From assembly GCA_944321005.1 (NCBI GenBank), contig CALUJT010000060.1, positions 1 through 10,057 of the forward strand: a stretch of 10,057 nt of DNA. The letters are read 5' to 3'. This document shows, piece by piece, positions 1-5,470 of this stretch (positions are counted from its first letter, which is position 1; each line of letters begins with the position of its first letter). Origin of the DNA: an uncultured Atopobiaceae bacterium (GTDB lineage Bacteria > Actinomycetota > Coriobacteriia > Coriobacteriales > Atopobiaceae). The notes beneath the pieces were generated by a model. The model made no database searches. It was not told the origin of the DNA and saw only the letters and a program-made list of their open reading frames with translations. Both the position numbers and the translations under genes were made by a program.

Positions 1-724
1 TGCGGGAGGGGTCTCCCGGGTAGAAGCGCTCCGTAAGGCGAGCGGGGTCGAGGCGGGCGGCGTCCTCGGGCGCCACGGGGTTCTCCACCGTGAGCGCCGC
101 GCCCTCCACGCGCACGCTCGGAGCGCCCGCGCCGTGAGCGAGGGCGTTCTCCAGCAGGTTTGCTATCACGCGGGCGAGCGCGTCGGGCGCGGCGAGCACT
201 GGCGCGGTCTCGCCGAGCCGCACGTCCGGCTCCCAGCCGCGCGCGGCGAAGGCCTCGTAGCGCGCCGCGAGCGCGTCCGTCGCGGCCTGGGCGAGGTCGC
301 AGGGCTCGAGCTCCGGCTCCCACGAGGGGTCCGCGGCACGCGCGTACGTGAAGAGGTCGTCCACCAGCACGCGCATGGCGTCGAGGCGCTCCTCCGCGCG
401 CTCGAGGTAGCGGGCCGCGCGCTCCGGGTCCCCCGCGCGCCGGGCGAGCTGCAGGTAGCCCTGCGCCCCGGCGAGCGGCGTGCGGATGTCGTGGCTGAGC
501 GCGGCGAGCTGCTCGCGGAGGCGCTCGTCTGCGGCGCGACGCTGGAGGTCGCGCTCGAGGTCCGCGTCCAGGTGTCGGTCCACCGCGCGGGCGAGCGCCG
601 CCACGGCGGGGTCCGCGGACTCCAGGCGGGCGCGCGGCGCCGGGTTGGCCGTCGCACGATCGAGCAGGTCCGCCAGCCGCGCGAGGTCACGGCTGCGCGC
701 TCCATGCGGGGGAAAGGCGCTCAC
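1..724 (-). CDS. Sensor histidine kinase, no membrane segments, 3' end cut by the window edge
   Basis: The 241 visible codons start at GTG 724, with AAGGA nine bases upstream. Residues 1-70 are Arg/Ala/Asp-rich and probably helical, with no signal peptide, transmembrane segment or recognisable sensor domain. The H-box follows (LSHDIRTPL, phospho-acceptor His78), with a HisKA-type helix pair to about residue 140. The N-box is LLENALAHG (Asn193), the start of the HATPase_c domain; the ATP-binding G-boxes lie beyond the left edge. Such kinases autophosphorylate and pass phosphate to a response regulator. The gene sits 50 bp after the second ABC permease, on the same strand, behind a small hairpin that may lower its expression. 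It may partner the OmpR-type regulator at 4584-3865, although the transporter genes lie between them. The kinase family is certain; the partner and stimulus are inferred. Lack of membrane segments suggests it either senses inside the cell or reads the exporter itself. Confidence 0.88.
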   Translation of the reverse strand, partial: MSAFPPHGARSRDLARLADLLDRATANPAPRARLESADPAVAALARAVDRHLDADLERDLQRRAADERLREQLAALSHDIRTPLAGAQGYLQLARRAGDPERAARYLERAEERLDAMRVLVDDLFTYARAADPSWEPELEPCDLAQAATDALAARYEAFAARGWEPDVRLGETAPVLAAPDALARVIANLLENALAHGAGAPSVRVEGAALTVENPVAPEDAARLDPARLTERFYPGDPSR

Positions 725-750
725 GTCACACCGTCCTTCTCGCCAAGCGG

Positions 751-771
751 AAAAGGGAGGGCTCTCCCTCC
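751..771 (-). terminator. Small hairpin with T-run after the second permease gene
   Basis: On the minus strand GGAGGG and CCCTCC form a 6-bp stem with an AGAG loop, followed by C and four Ts. It begins four bases after the permease stop codon. This fits a weak intrinsic terminator or attenuator between permease and histidine kinase. The stem is short, so partial readthrough into the kinase gene is likely. Confidence 0.45.
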
Positions 772-774
772 ACC

Positions 775-1536
775 CTACACCGTCCTTCGGGCCATAACGC
801 CGCGCACCAGGGCGAGGAGGGCGACCAGCCACACGAGCGGCACCACGAAGGCGCGCAGGGGGTCGAGGGGCATGAGCGCGGCGTACGGCGCGAACATCAC
901 GTTCGCGCTCATTCCCTCCAGGGGCAGGACGAAGCCCAGGGCCTCCGAGAGCGTCACGCCCATCGGCGTGGGCGATCCGGGCGGGACGACCGCGAGGGCA
1001 ACCAGGCAGAGCGCGACGTAGGCAACCACCACGACGCCGGCCGTCGCTATCGCGCTGTGGCTCCTGGTGACCACGCCCGCGGCAAAGGCGAGCTCGGCGA
1101 TCACGAGGTACGTGAGCACGCCGGCGACCACGCGCTCCAGTACGCACATCCTCGGCGACGCGGCGATGACGGACGCGCCCGGCACCAGCGCGCCGGCGGC
1201 AACGTCGAGCGCCGCCGTCACCGCGAGCAGCCCCAGCGTGAGCGCTGCCACGGCAACGAAGCGCGAGAGCGCATAGCCCAGACGCCCCCTCTCGGCGCCG
1301 CACGCCGAGCGCAGGGCCCCGCCGCGCTGGTCGAAGACGGCCACGCTCGCTCCGGCAAAGAGGAAGACGAGCACGAGCGCCTTGTCGCGAAAGATCGAGT
1401 CCTGCAGGCCGTAGGTCACGCCCTGCGTCACGCGCCAGGCGGAGTAGGCCCGGTCGAGCGCGACCAAGCCGAGCGCGATCCACGTCCGGTAGTTGCGCAC
1501 GATCGTGTAGAGCGCGGCGCGAATCTGGTTTGCCAT
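775..1536 (-). CDS. ABC-2 type permease, LanE/LanG-like (second membrane subunit)
   Basis: The protein has 253 residues and about six hydrophobic segments (near 17-30, 53-68, 93-118, 135-155, 162-184 and 229-249). The ATG start has a strong GGAGGTG site five bases upstream. Its length and topology match the small paired permeases of lantibiotic-immunity and bacitracin-type exporters (LanE/LanG, MutE/MutG, BcrB-like), which form a channel driven by one ATPase. The N-terminus (ANQIRAALY) closely matches that of the neighbouring permease (ANQLRAALY), so the two are probably diverged duplicates forming a heterodimer. It follows the first permease after a 100-bp spacer full of repeats. The substrate cannot be read from sequence; a membrane-active peptide is the family-based guess. 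Confidence 0.82.
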   Translation of the reverse strand: MANQIRAALYTIVRNYRTWIALGLVALDRAYSAWRVTQGVTYGLQDSIFRDKALVLVFLFAGASVAVFDQRGGALRSACGAERGRLGYALSRFVAVAALTLGLLAVTAALDVAAGALVPGASVIAASPRMCVLERVVAGVLTYLVIAELAFAAGVVTRSHSAIATAGVVVVAYVALCLVALAVVPPGSPTPMGVTLSEALGFVLPLEGMSANVMFAPYAALMPLDPLRAFVVPLVWLVALLALVRGVMARRTV

Positions 1537-1636
1537 GGGGCACCTCCAAAATTAACGTACTTTGAAATGGCATCGCATAGAGCCCAACTGGGCAAACGTA
1601 CTTTTTCAGGAAACCAAAGTACGTTATTCTCCGCCG
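1537..1636 (-). promoter_or_regulatory. Structured spacer between permeases: three AACGTACTTT repeats
   Basis: The 10-mer AACGTACTTT occurs on the plus strand at 1554-1563 and 1595-1604, and inverted (AAAGTACGTT) at 1616-1625. In the minus-strand transcript the 1625-1616 copy can pair perfectly with the 1604-1595 copy (10-bp stem, 11-nt loop) or with the 1563-1554 copy. The second of these ends six bases before the GGAGGTG ribosome site of the second permease. A small GCCCA/TGGGC hairpin lies between. The spacer is AT-richer than the flanking genes. It could be a pair of operators or an RNA switch; no promoter is obvious. Confidence 0.5.
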
Positions 1637-2401
1637 CTAGAGCGAAGCCCGCGTCATCACGCGGTGCGCGAGTGCCCAGCAGACGGTTACGTAGACGACG
1701 GGCAGCACGACGAGACGGGCATCTGCCACGAAGGTGTCACCGAGCAGGGTGCTCGGCAGGATGGGCACGATCAGCTGGAGCGCCTCGAAGGCGAGCTCCT
1801 GGGAGAGCGGGATGAGCACCATCACCGGCACAAAGAGCACCACGTTGAGAAAGCCAGCACCCAGGATGACCGCCACGAAGAACGTCGAGGCAAAGCCGCG
1901 GGAGCGTCGGGAGAGCCAAAGGAGGAGCATGCAAAAGACGGCATACGTCCAGCCCATCAGGACGTGAGCCGCCACGCGGAGCGCCAGCTCGCCCGCGGGC
2001 ATTCCCTCGAAGGCCACGCTGGGGCTAAGCAGCAGAATCATGCCCAGCAGCACGGACCACAGGCCGAGAAGAACCGCGAGCAACAGCGCCAGAATCATCC
2101 GGGATGCTACGTACCCCTCTCGCCCGCGCGCGGTGAGGGTTGCCGCGCGCAGACCGCCCGACGAGACGTCGTGCGTGACGACGCCCGCCATGGCGAGGCA
2201 GGTGCCAAAGAGGGCGCCCGCGCGGACGAGACCGAGGACCGCCTTCTCGAAGATCACGTGCATGTTGGCATCGGGGAAGAGCAGCATCAGGAGGATGGTC
2301 AGCACCACATAGAGCGCCGGCAGCACGAAGGCGCCCTTCACGTAGGCGTCACGCGAGGCGAGGTAGAGCGCGGCACGGAGCTGGTTGGCGAAGGTGGTCA
2401 T
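1637..2401 (-). CDS. ABC-2 type permease, LanE/LanG-like (first membrane subunit)
   Basis: The protein has 254 residues and six predicted membrane segments (about 22-44, 54-76, 100-122, 140-162, 168-196 and 228-248). ATG at 2401 was chosen because it gives the conserved short amphipathic N-terminus (TTFANQLRAALY) shared with the downstream permease. The open frame continues upstream only inside the ATPase gene. An AGGTGA ribosome site overlaps the ATPase stop codon and the gap is five bases, so the two genes are surely co-transcribed and probably translationally coupled. The subunit most likely pairs with the second permease in a lantibiotic-immunity-type exporter that expels peptides from the membrane. 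It belongs to the ABC-2 superfamily; the exact substrate is unknown. Confidence 0.85.
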   Translation of the reverse strand: MTTFANQLRAALYLASRDAYVKGAFVLPALYVVLTILLMLLFPDANMHVIFEKAVLGLVRAGALFGTCLAMAGVVTHDVSSGGLRAATLTARGREGYVASRMILALLLAVLLGLWSVLLGMILLLSPSVAFEGMPAGELALRVAAHVLMGWTYAVFCMLLLWLSRRSRGFASTFFVAVILGAGFLNVVLFVPVMVLIPLSQELAFEALQLIVPILPSTLLGDTFVADARLVVLPVVYVTVCWALAHRVMTRASL

Positions 2402-2406
2402 GGCGC

Positions 2407-3387
2407 TCACCTGCCCCTCTTTGCAGCCGCTCCGTCGATGAGGCGAACGAGCTCCGCCTCCACGTCCGGCTCGCTCACGGCGAGCTCCGTCACGGCAATG
2501 CCCGCGGAGAGGAGCACGTGAGAGAGCACCGTGCGGTCCGGCTCTCCCCCGCCCGGGGCGGTCACGCGCAGGGCGCCGTCCGGCAGCACGCGAACCGTGA
2601 GGCCCGGCAGCTCCTCCGCGAGCACGGCCACCGCGCGCTCCGGCGCGTCCACGCGCAAGGTGAGGTAGGTGGCGCAGGCGTCGACGAGCTCCTCGGAGGT
2701 GAGCTGGCGCGTAAGGGCGCCGTCGCGCATGATGCCGTAGTGCGTGCACATGCGCTCGAGGTCAGCGAGGACGTGCGAGCTCACCACCACGGTGACGCCG
2801 CGCTCCCGGTTGAGGCGGACGAGCAGCGCCCGCAGGCTCGCCACGCCCGTGGGGTCGATGCCCGTGAGCGGCTCGTCGAGCAGCAGGACCTCGGGGCTGC
2901 CGATGAGCGCGAGGGCGACGCCGAGTCGCTGACGCTGCCCGGTGGAGAGGTCATCCACGTAGGTGCCGCGCGGCCAGAGGGCGCGGCCGCGGCCGTCGCC
3001 GGCGGTGCGCGCGTCGAGGCCCACGAGGTCGAGCGCTTCTCGGCACGCCTTCTTTGGGTCCGGCAGGCCGAGCACGAGCGCCCGGTTCATCAGGTTCTCG
3101 AAGGCGTCGAGCCTGCCGTAGACCGCGGGCGCCTCCACGAGCGCGCCGACGCGCGGGTGGGACTCGCAGGGACGCAGTTGCCGGCCGAGCACGCTCACGG
3201 TGCCCGCGTCCTGCCGCATGAGGCCCGCGATGACCTTGAGCAGGGTGGACTTGCCCGCACCATTCTTGCCCACCAGGCCAAAGACGGAGCCGGCGGGCAC
3301 GGCGAGGCTCACGTCGCGCACCGCCCGAACCGAGCCGTGCGAGAAGGACTTGGAGAGGCTGCTCGTCTCTATTGCGTTTGCCGCCAT
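2407..3387 (-). CDS. ABC transporter ATP-binding protein, LanF/BcrA-like with E-loop
   Basis: This 326-residue nucleotide-binding subunit powers the two permeases encoded just downstream. Walker A is GKNGAGKST (residues 40-48), the signature is LSTGQ (147-151), Walker B is VLLLDE (167-172), and the H-loop is SSH shortly after residue 200. The usual Q-loop glutamine is replaced by glutamate (LVEAPAVY, Glu85). This E-loop is a known mark of lantibiotic-immunity LanF ATPases, and similar acidic loops occur in bacitracin exporters. The region after about residue 230 is a C-terminal extension of unknown role, as in many BcrA-like proteins. ATG 3387 is preceded by GGGGGA. No convincing promoter lies directly upstream. 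Family assignment is firm; peptide export or immunity is inferred. Confidence 0.92.
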   Translation of the reverse strand: MAANAIETSSLSKSFSHGSVRAVRDVSLAVPAGSVFGLVGKNGAGKSTLLKVIAGLMRQDAGTVSVLGRQLRPCESHPRVGALVEAPAVYGRLDAFENLMNRALVLGLPDPKKACREALDLVGLDARTAGDGRGRALWPRGTYVDDLSTGQRQRLGVALALIGSPEVLLLDEPLTGIDPTGVASLRALLVRLNRERGVTVVVSSHVLADLERMCTHYGIMRDGALTRQLTSEELVDACATYLTLRVDAPERAVAVLAEELPGLTVRVLPDGALRVTAPGGGEPDRTVLSHVLLSAGIAVTELAVSEPDVEAELVRLIDGAAAKRGR

Positions 3388-3487
3388 GGCTCCCCCTTCC
3401 GTCGTTGCTTTCAGCCTACCCGGAAGGGTTGGGCAAACGCTCCAGAGACCTACAAGACTTTGACAAGAAGCTCAGAGGGCAATTGTT

Positions 3488-3501
3488 GTATACGCGTATA
3501 C
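3488..3501. promoter_or_regulatory. Perfect 14-bp palindrome GTATACGCGTATAC (operator candidate, left copy)
   Basis: A perfect two-fold symmetric 14-mer lies between the divergent ABC ATPase and small-ORF genes. A near-identical copy (13 of 14 bases) lies at 3797-3810. It overlaps a TATACT -10-like hexamer (3497-3502) facing the small ORF, so a bound protein would block that promoter. The GTATAC half-sites resemble GntR-type operators, but no GntR-family gene is in the window. Confidence 0.5.
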
Positions 3502-3502
3502 T
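3497..3502 (+). promoter_or_regulatory. TATACT -10 element for the small-ORF transcript
   Basis: TATACT matches the -10 consensus in five of six positions and lies eight bases before the ATG of the five-codon mini-ORF, so the transcript would be almost leaderless. A perfect TTGACA is present at 3460-3465 but is 31 bases away, too far for a standard -35. No good -35 exists at 16-18 bases, so an activator may be needed. Confidence 0.4.
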
Positions 3503-3510
3503 AGATAGAC

Positions 3511-3528
3511 ATGGCCAACGACACGTAA
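3511..3528 (+). CDS. Possible five-codon leader peptide (MANDT)
   Basis: The reading frame is ATG, four codons (Ala, Asn, Asp, Thr) and TAA. It starts eight bases after a TATACT element and ends 12 bases before the hairpin that hides the small-ORF ribosome site. Position and size resemble leader peptides of translational attenuators, where ribosome stalling or passage changes a downstream hairpin. It has no ribosome site of its own, so it would need leaderless initiation. It could be a chance ATG. Confidence 0.25.
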   Translation: MANDT

Positions 3529-3540
3529 GTCCCGTTCGCT

Positions 3541-3569
3541 GGGCCGCACCTCCGAAGGGAGGTGAGCCC
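3541..3569 (+). promoter_or_regulatory. Hairpin that sequesters the ribosome-binding site of the small ORF
   Basis: CACCTCC (3547-3553) pairs perfectly with GGAGGTG (3558-3564) around a GAAG loop. GGGC (3541-3544) and GCCC (3566-3569) add an outer stem. GGAGGTG is the Shine-Dalgarno sequence of the ORF starting at 3571, with six-base spacing. The folded RNA would therefore be untranslatable until opened. No T-run follows, so this is not a terminator. Confidence 0.7.
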
Positions 3570-3570
3570 C

Positions 3571-3690
3571 ATGGATCAGCTGATTGCACTCCTCAAGATC
3601 GCTGGCGCGCTGGCCAGCTTGATTGCAGGTATCATCCGGATTCTGTCCGCAGCGAGCGAGTTCCGCAACCGGGATGAGAAGGGCCGCTAG
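3571..3690 (+). CDS. 39-residue hydrophobic small protein (type I toxin-like or membrane-active peptide)
   Basis: I do not recognise this exact protein. It runs from ATG 3571 to TAG 3690, with a near-ideal GGAGGTG site six bases upstream. Residues 3-28 form a Leu/Ile/Ala-rich helix long enough to cross a membrane (it begins DQLIALLKIAG), with single charges at Lys9 and Arg23. Residues 29-39 are a charged tail (EFRNRDEKGR) with net positive charge. This plan matches small toxins such as BsrG or TisB and also amphipathic peptides such as phenol-soluble modulins or leaderless bacteriocins. Codons such as ATT, GCA and TTG are commoner here than in neighbouring genes. It is divergent from a LanFEG-like exporter, which could handle it if it is a peptide. 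Initiation signal, hidden ribosome site and stem-loop at the stop all argue for a real gene. The function is not known. Confidence 0.6.
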   Translation: MDQLIALLKIAGALASLIAGIIRILSAASEFRNRDEKGR

Positions 3691-3761
3691 CCTAGCGAGC
3701 TAGCGGCCCATCCCCATCTCTAACGGGCGCGGCCCTGCCACCCACAGCGGGCTGTGCCGTT
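3676..3761 (-). ncRNA. Candidate short antisense RNA overlapping the 3' end of the small ORF
   Basis: A promoter-like element on the minus strand (3796-3768) predicts a start near 3761. Directly after it comes a CACAG/CTGTG hairpin (3756-3743). About 35 bases on is the 11-bp stem-loop at 3709-3681, followed on this strand by TTCTC. Termination there would give an RNA of about 85 nt complementary to the last codons and terminator of the small-ORF mRNA, as in convergent type I toxin-antitoxin pairs. If it reads through, it could instead be the leader of the ABC operon. Confidence 0.3.
3681..3709. terminator. 11-bp stem-loop over the small-ORF stop codon
   Basis: GGGCCGCTAGC (3681-3691) pairs perfectly with GCTAGCGGCCC (3699-3709) around a 7-nt loop. 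The TAG stop of the small ORF lies inside the left arm. Bases after the stem on the plus strand (ATCCCCATCTC) are only weakly T-rich; on the minus strand TTCTC follows. It is probably a bidirectional terminator or mRNA-stabilising 3' structure. Confidence 0.6.
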
Positions 3762-3767
3762 GGCTAC

Positions 3768-3796
3768 AGTATACCCAACTGAAGGCAGCACCATAA
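3768..3796 (-). promoter_or_regulatory. Minus-strand promoter candidate facing the small ORF
   Basis: TATACT (3773-3768) lies exactly 17 bases from a weak -35, TTATGG (3796-3791). The 14-bp palindrome copy at 3797-3810 abuts the -35, and a GTATAC half-site (3769-3774) overlaps the -10. It could drive an antisense RNA or, with readthrough, the ABC-kinase operon. Confidence 0.4.
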
Positions 3797-3810
3797 GAAT
3801 ACGCGTATAC
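3797..3810. promoter_or_regulatory. Second palindrome copy GAATACGCGTATAC (operator candidate)
   Basis: It differs from the perfect palindrome at 3488-3501 by one base and lies 309 bp from it. The two bracket the small ORF and its possible antisense RNA. The shared ATACGCGTAT core suggests one regulator binding both sides, possibly with DNA looping. Confidence 0.45.
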
Positions 3811-3864
3811 ACCACAGTGAGGACATCGAAGCGACGTCGAAGCCGGGTGCCCGCGGCCATGCGA

Positions 3865-4584
3865 CTATGCCTCGAGCTTGAAGCCGATGCCCCAGACGGT
3901 CTGGATGTAGGCGTCGGTGCCGGTTGGACGCAGCTTGGCGCGCAGGTTGCTCACGTGCGTGGCGATGGTGCGCTCCTCCGTGAGGGCCTCCTCGTTGCGG
4001 GCGAGCTCGAAGAGCGCCCGCTTGGTGAAGACGCGCCCGTGCTCGGCCATCATGGCGGCGAGGATGTCGAACTCCGTGCGCGTGAGGCGCACGGGCGCGC
4101 CGTCCACGGCAAAGGCGCGCGCGGCGGGGTCGAGCTCCCAGCGACCGAGGCGCAGCGTCCCCGGCGCCCCCGATGCGGGCGTGGGCGCGATGCGGTCACG
4201 CAGCTGAACCTCAACGCGCGCGAGCAGCTCGTCCAGGTCGAAGGGCTTGACCAGGTAGTCGCTCGCGCCCAGGCGCAGCAGGCCCACGCGGTCGGTCACG
4301 GCGGAGCGCGCCGAGGTCACGATCACGGGCGCGTCCACGCCGGCGGCGCGCAGGTGTCCGATGAGCTCCTCTCCGGGGAGGCCGGGTAGCATGAGGTCGA
4401 GGATCACGAGGTCGAAGGGCTCGTTCTTCTCGCCCGCGCGCTCCGCGAGCAGCAGGGCCTCGGTGCCGGAGAACGCGGGCACGCACGCATGGCCCTCGTC
4501 CCCGAGGAAGGTGCAGACCACCTCGGAGAGCGCGGCGTCGTCCTCCACCACGAGGACGCGCGGGATGTTGGCGCGAGTATCCAT
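3865..4584 (-). CDS. OmpR/PhoB-family response regulator
   Basis: The protein has 239 residues. The receiver domain (about 8-125) has the acidic pair Glu14-Asp15-Asp16, phospho-acceptor Asp63 (LVILDLMLPG), the TSAR switch at 90-93 and Lys113 (LVKPFD). A winged-helix DNA-binding domain follows, with LTRTEFDIL, the recognition-helix region ERTIATHVSNLRAKL, and the final wing VWGIGFKLEA. On phosphorylation it would dimerise and bind promoter DNA. ATG 4584 was chosen because it starts just before the receiver and lies six bases after TATACT, the spacing expected of a leaderless transcript. A GTG at 4626 would overlap the HAD gene and has no usable ribosome site. The likely partner kinase is at the left edge, beyond the transporter. 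Targets probably include the ABC genes; that is inferred from neighbourhood. Confidence 0.92.
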   Translation of the reverse strand: MDTRANIPRVLVVEDDAALSEVVCTFLGDEGHACVPAFSGTEALLLAERAGEKNEPFDLVILDLMLPGLPGEELIGHLRAAGVDAPVIVTSARSAVTDRVGLLRLGASDYLVKPFDLDELLARVEVQLRDRIAPTPASGAPGTLRLGRWELDPAARAFAVDGAPVRLTRTEFDILAAMMAEHGRVFTKRALFELARNEEALTEERTIATHVSNLRAKLRPTGTDAYIQTVWGIGFKLEA

Positions 4585-4590
4585 GGGGCC

Positions 4591-4596
4591 AGTATA
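4591..4596 (-). promoter_or_regulatory. TATACT -10 element of the response regulator (leaderless promoter candidate)
   Basis: TATACT on the minus strand ends seven bases before the A of ATG 4584, so transcription would start at the start codon itself. No Shine-Dalgarno sequence lies before this ATG, which fits leaderless initiation. The overlapping GTATAC (4592-4597) matches the half-site of the palindromes near the small ORF. The -35 region is weak. Confidence 0.4.
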
Positions 4597-4607
4597 CGTC
4601 TCGCGGA

Positions 4608-5423
4608 CTAGCGCTCGAACGGCCACTCCCCCGCCGCGAGCGCCTCTATCGCGGCGGCCACGGCGTCGTCCTCGCAGGCGCCGATGTGCCAGCGCGAGGC
4701 GGCGGCGACCTCGGGCGAGGCGCCTGCCACCGTCACGGAGTTGGGCACCGCGCGCAGCATGGGGAGGTCGTTGTCCGCGTCCCCGAAGACCACGACGTCA
4801 TCGAGGCCCACGCCCAGGCGCTCCGCGAGCCAGGCCACCGCGGTCCCCTTGTTCCAGCCGCGCGGCATGATGTTGGAGTAGGTGGGCATGGCGCGGTCCA
4901 CGTCGAGCTCGGGGACCTCCGCGTTGAGGCGCGCCACGAGCTCGACTGCCGCGGGCTCGCCCGCGCCCGTGAAGACGTTGGCCTTGACCACGGCAAAGTC
5001 CGGGAGCTCGCGGGTCACGCGGCAGCGCTCGGCGTAGGCAGGGAAGTGCGCCGCCAGGTCCTCCAGCGAGCCCTCCACCAGAAGCGGCGTCGCGTCGTCA
5101 AAGCAGACGAGGCCCGCGCGCGGCGTGGCGGCAACGATGGCGCGCAGGTGCTCGAGGGCGCCCGGCGCGAGCGTCTGCTCCATGACCTTCTCGCCGTCGA
5201 GGTAGACCTGCATGCCGTTGGTCGCGAGCGCCGTGGAGCAGCACGCCTGGTCCTCGCCAAAGAAGTCGGGGATCCACGAGTATCCGCGGCCGCTCGCGGG
5301 GCCCACCACGATGCCGGCGTCCACCGCCGCGTGGAAGGCCGCCGCCGTGCGCGCGGAGACCTGGCGCTGCCCGCGCGGAAGGATGGTCCCGTCGATGTCT
5401 GTGAGGATGAGCTTCACGGCCAC
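4608..5423 (-). CDS. Cof-type HAD-IIB sugar-phosphate phosphatase
   Basis: This 271-residue cytoplasmic hydrolase belongs to the haloacid dehalogenase superfamily, type IIB (Cof/YidA-like). Motif I is DIDGT (nucleophile Asp9, acid Asp11), motif II includes PASGR (near 42-46), motif III is Lys192 (WNKG), and motif IV is GDADND (214-219), which binds magnesium. The middle section is the C2 cap that selects substrate. Family members remove phosphate from sugar phosphates or similar metabolites; the substrate here cannot be read. The start is GTG 5423 with AAGGGAG upstream. It lies 47 bp after the DeoR-family gene on the same strand, so the two are probably an operon. The response regulator follows 23 bp downstream and might be partly co-transcribed. 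Confidence 0.9.
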   Translation of the reverse strand: MAVKLILTDIDGTILPRGQRQVSARTAAAFHAAVDAGIVVGPASGRGYSWIPDFFGEDQACCSTALATNGMQVYLDGEKVMEQTLAPGALEHLRAIVAATPRAGLVCFDDATPLLVEGSLEDLAAHFPAYAERCRVTRELPDFAVVKANVFTGAGEPAAVELVARLNAEVPELDVDRAMPTYSNIMPRGWNKGTAVAWLAERLGVGLDDVVVFGDADNDLPMLRAVPNSVTVAGASPEVAAASRWHIGACEDDAVAAAIEALAAGEWPFER

Positions 5424-5470
5424 GTTCTTCTCCCTTCAAGAGGCACTCGGCCAGTCCGACCCGGCCCGGC

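Noticed and set aside
1562..2521. Long plus-strand open frames opposite the permease and ATPase genes.
   Set aside because: Low-complexity Arg/His/Glu/Ala-rich products, opposite clearly recognisable membrane-protein and ATPase genes; shadows of high GC content.
2402..2749. Upstream extension of the first permease inside the ATPase gene.
   Set aside because: Gly/Arg/Ala-rich translation typical of an alternate frame of GC-rich DNA; ATG 2401 gives the conserved permease start with a proper ribosome site.
3460..3465. Perfect TTGACA as -35 box for the small-ORF promoter.
   Set aside because: No -10 at 16-18 bases; the TATACT is 31 bases away. A TTGTAT at 20 bases is a poor alternative.
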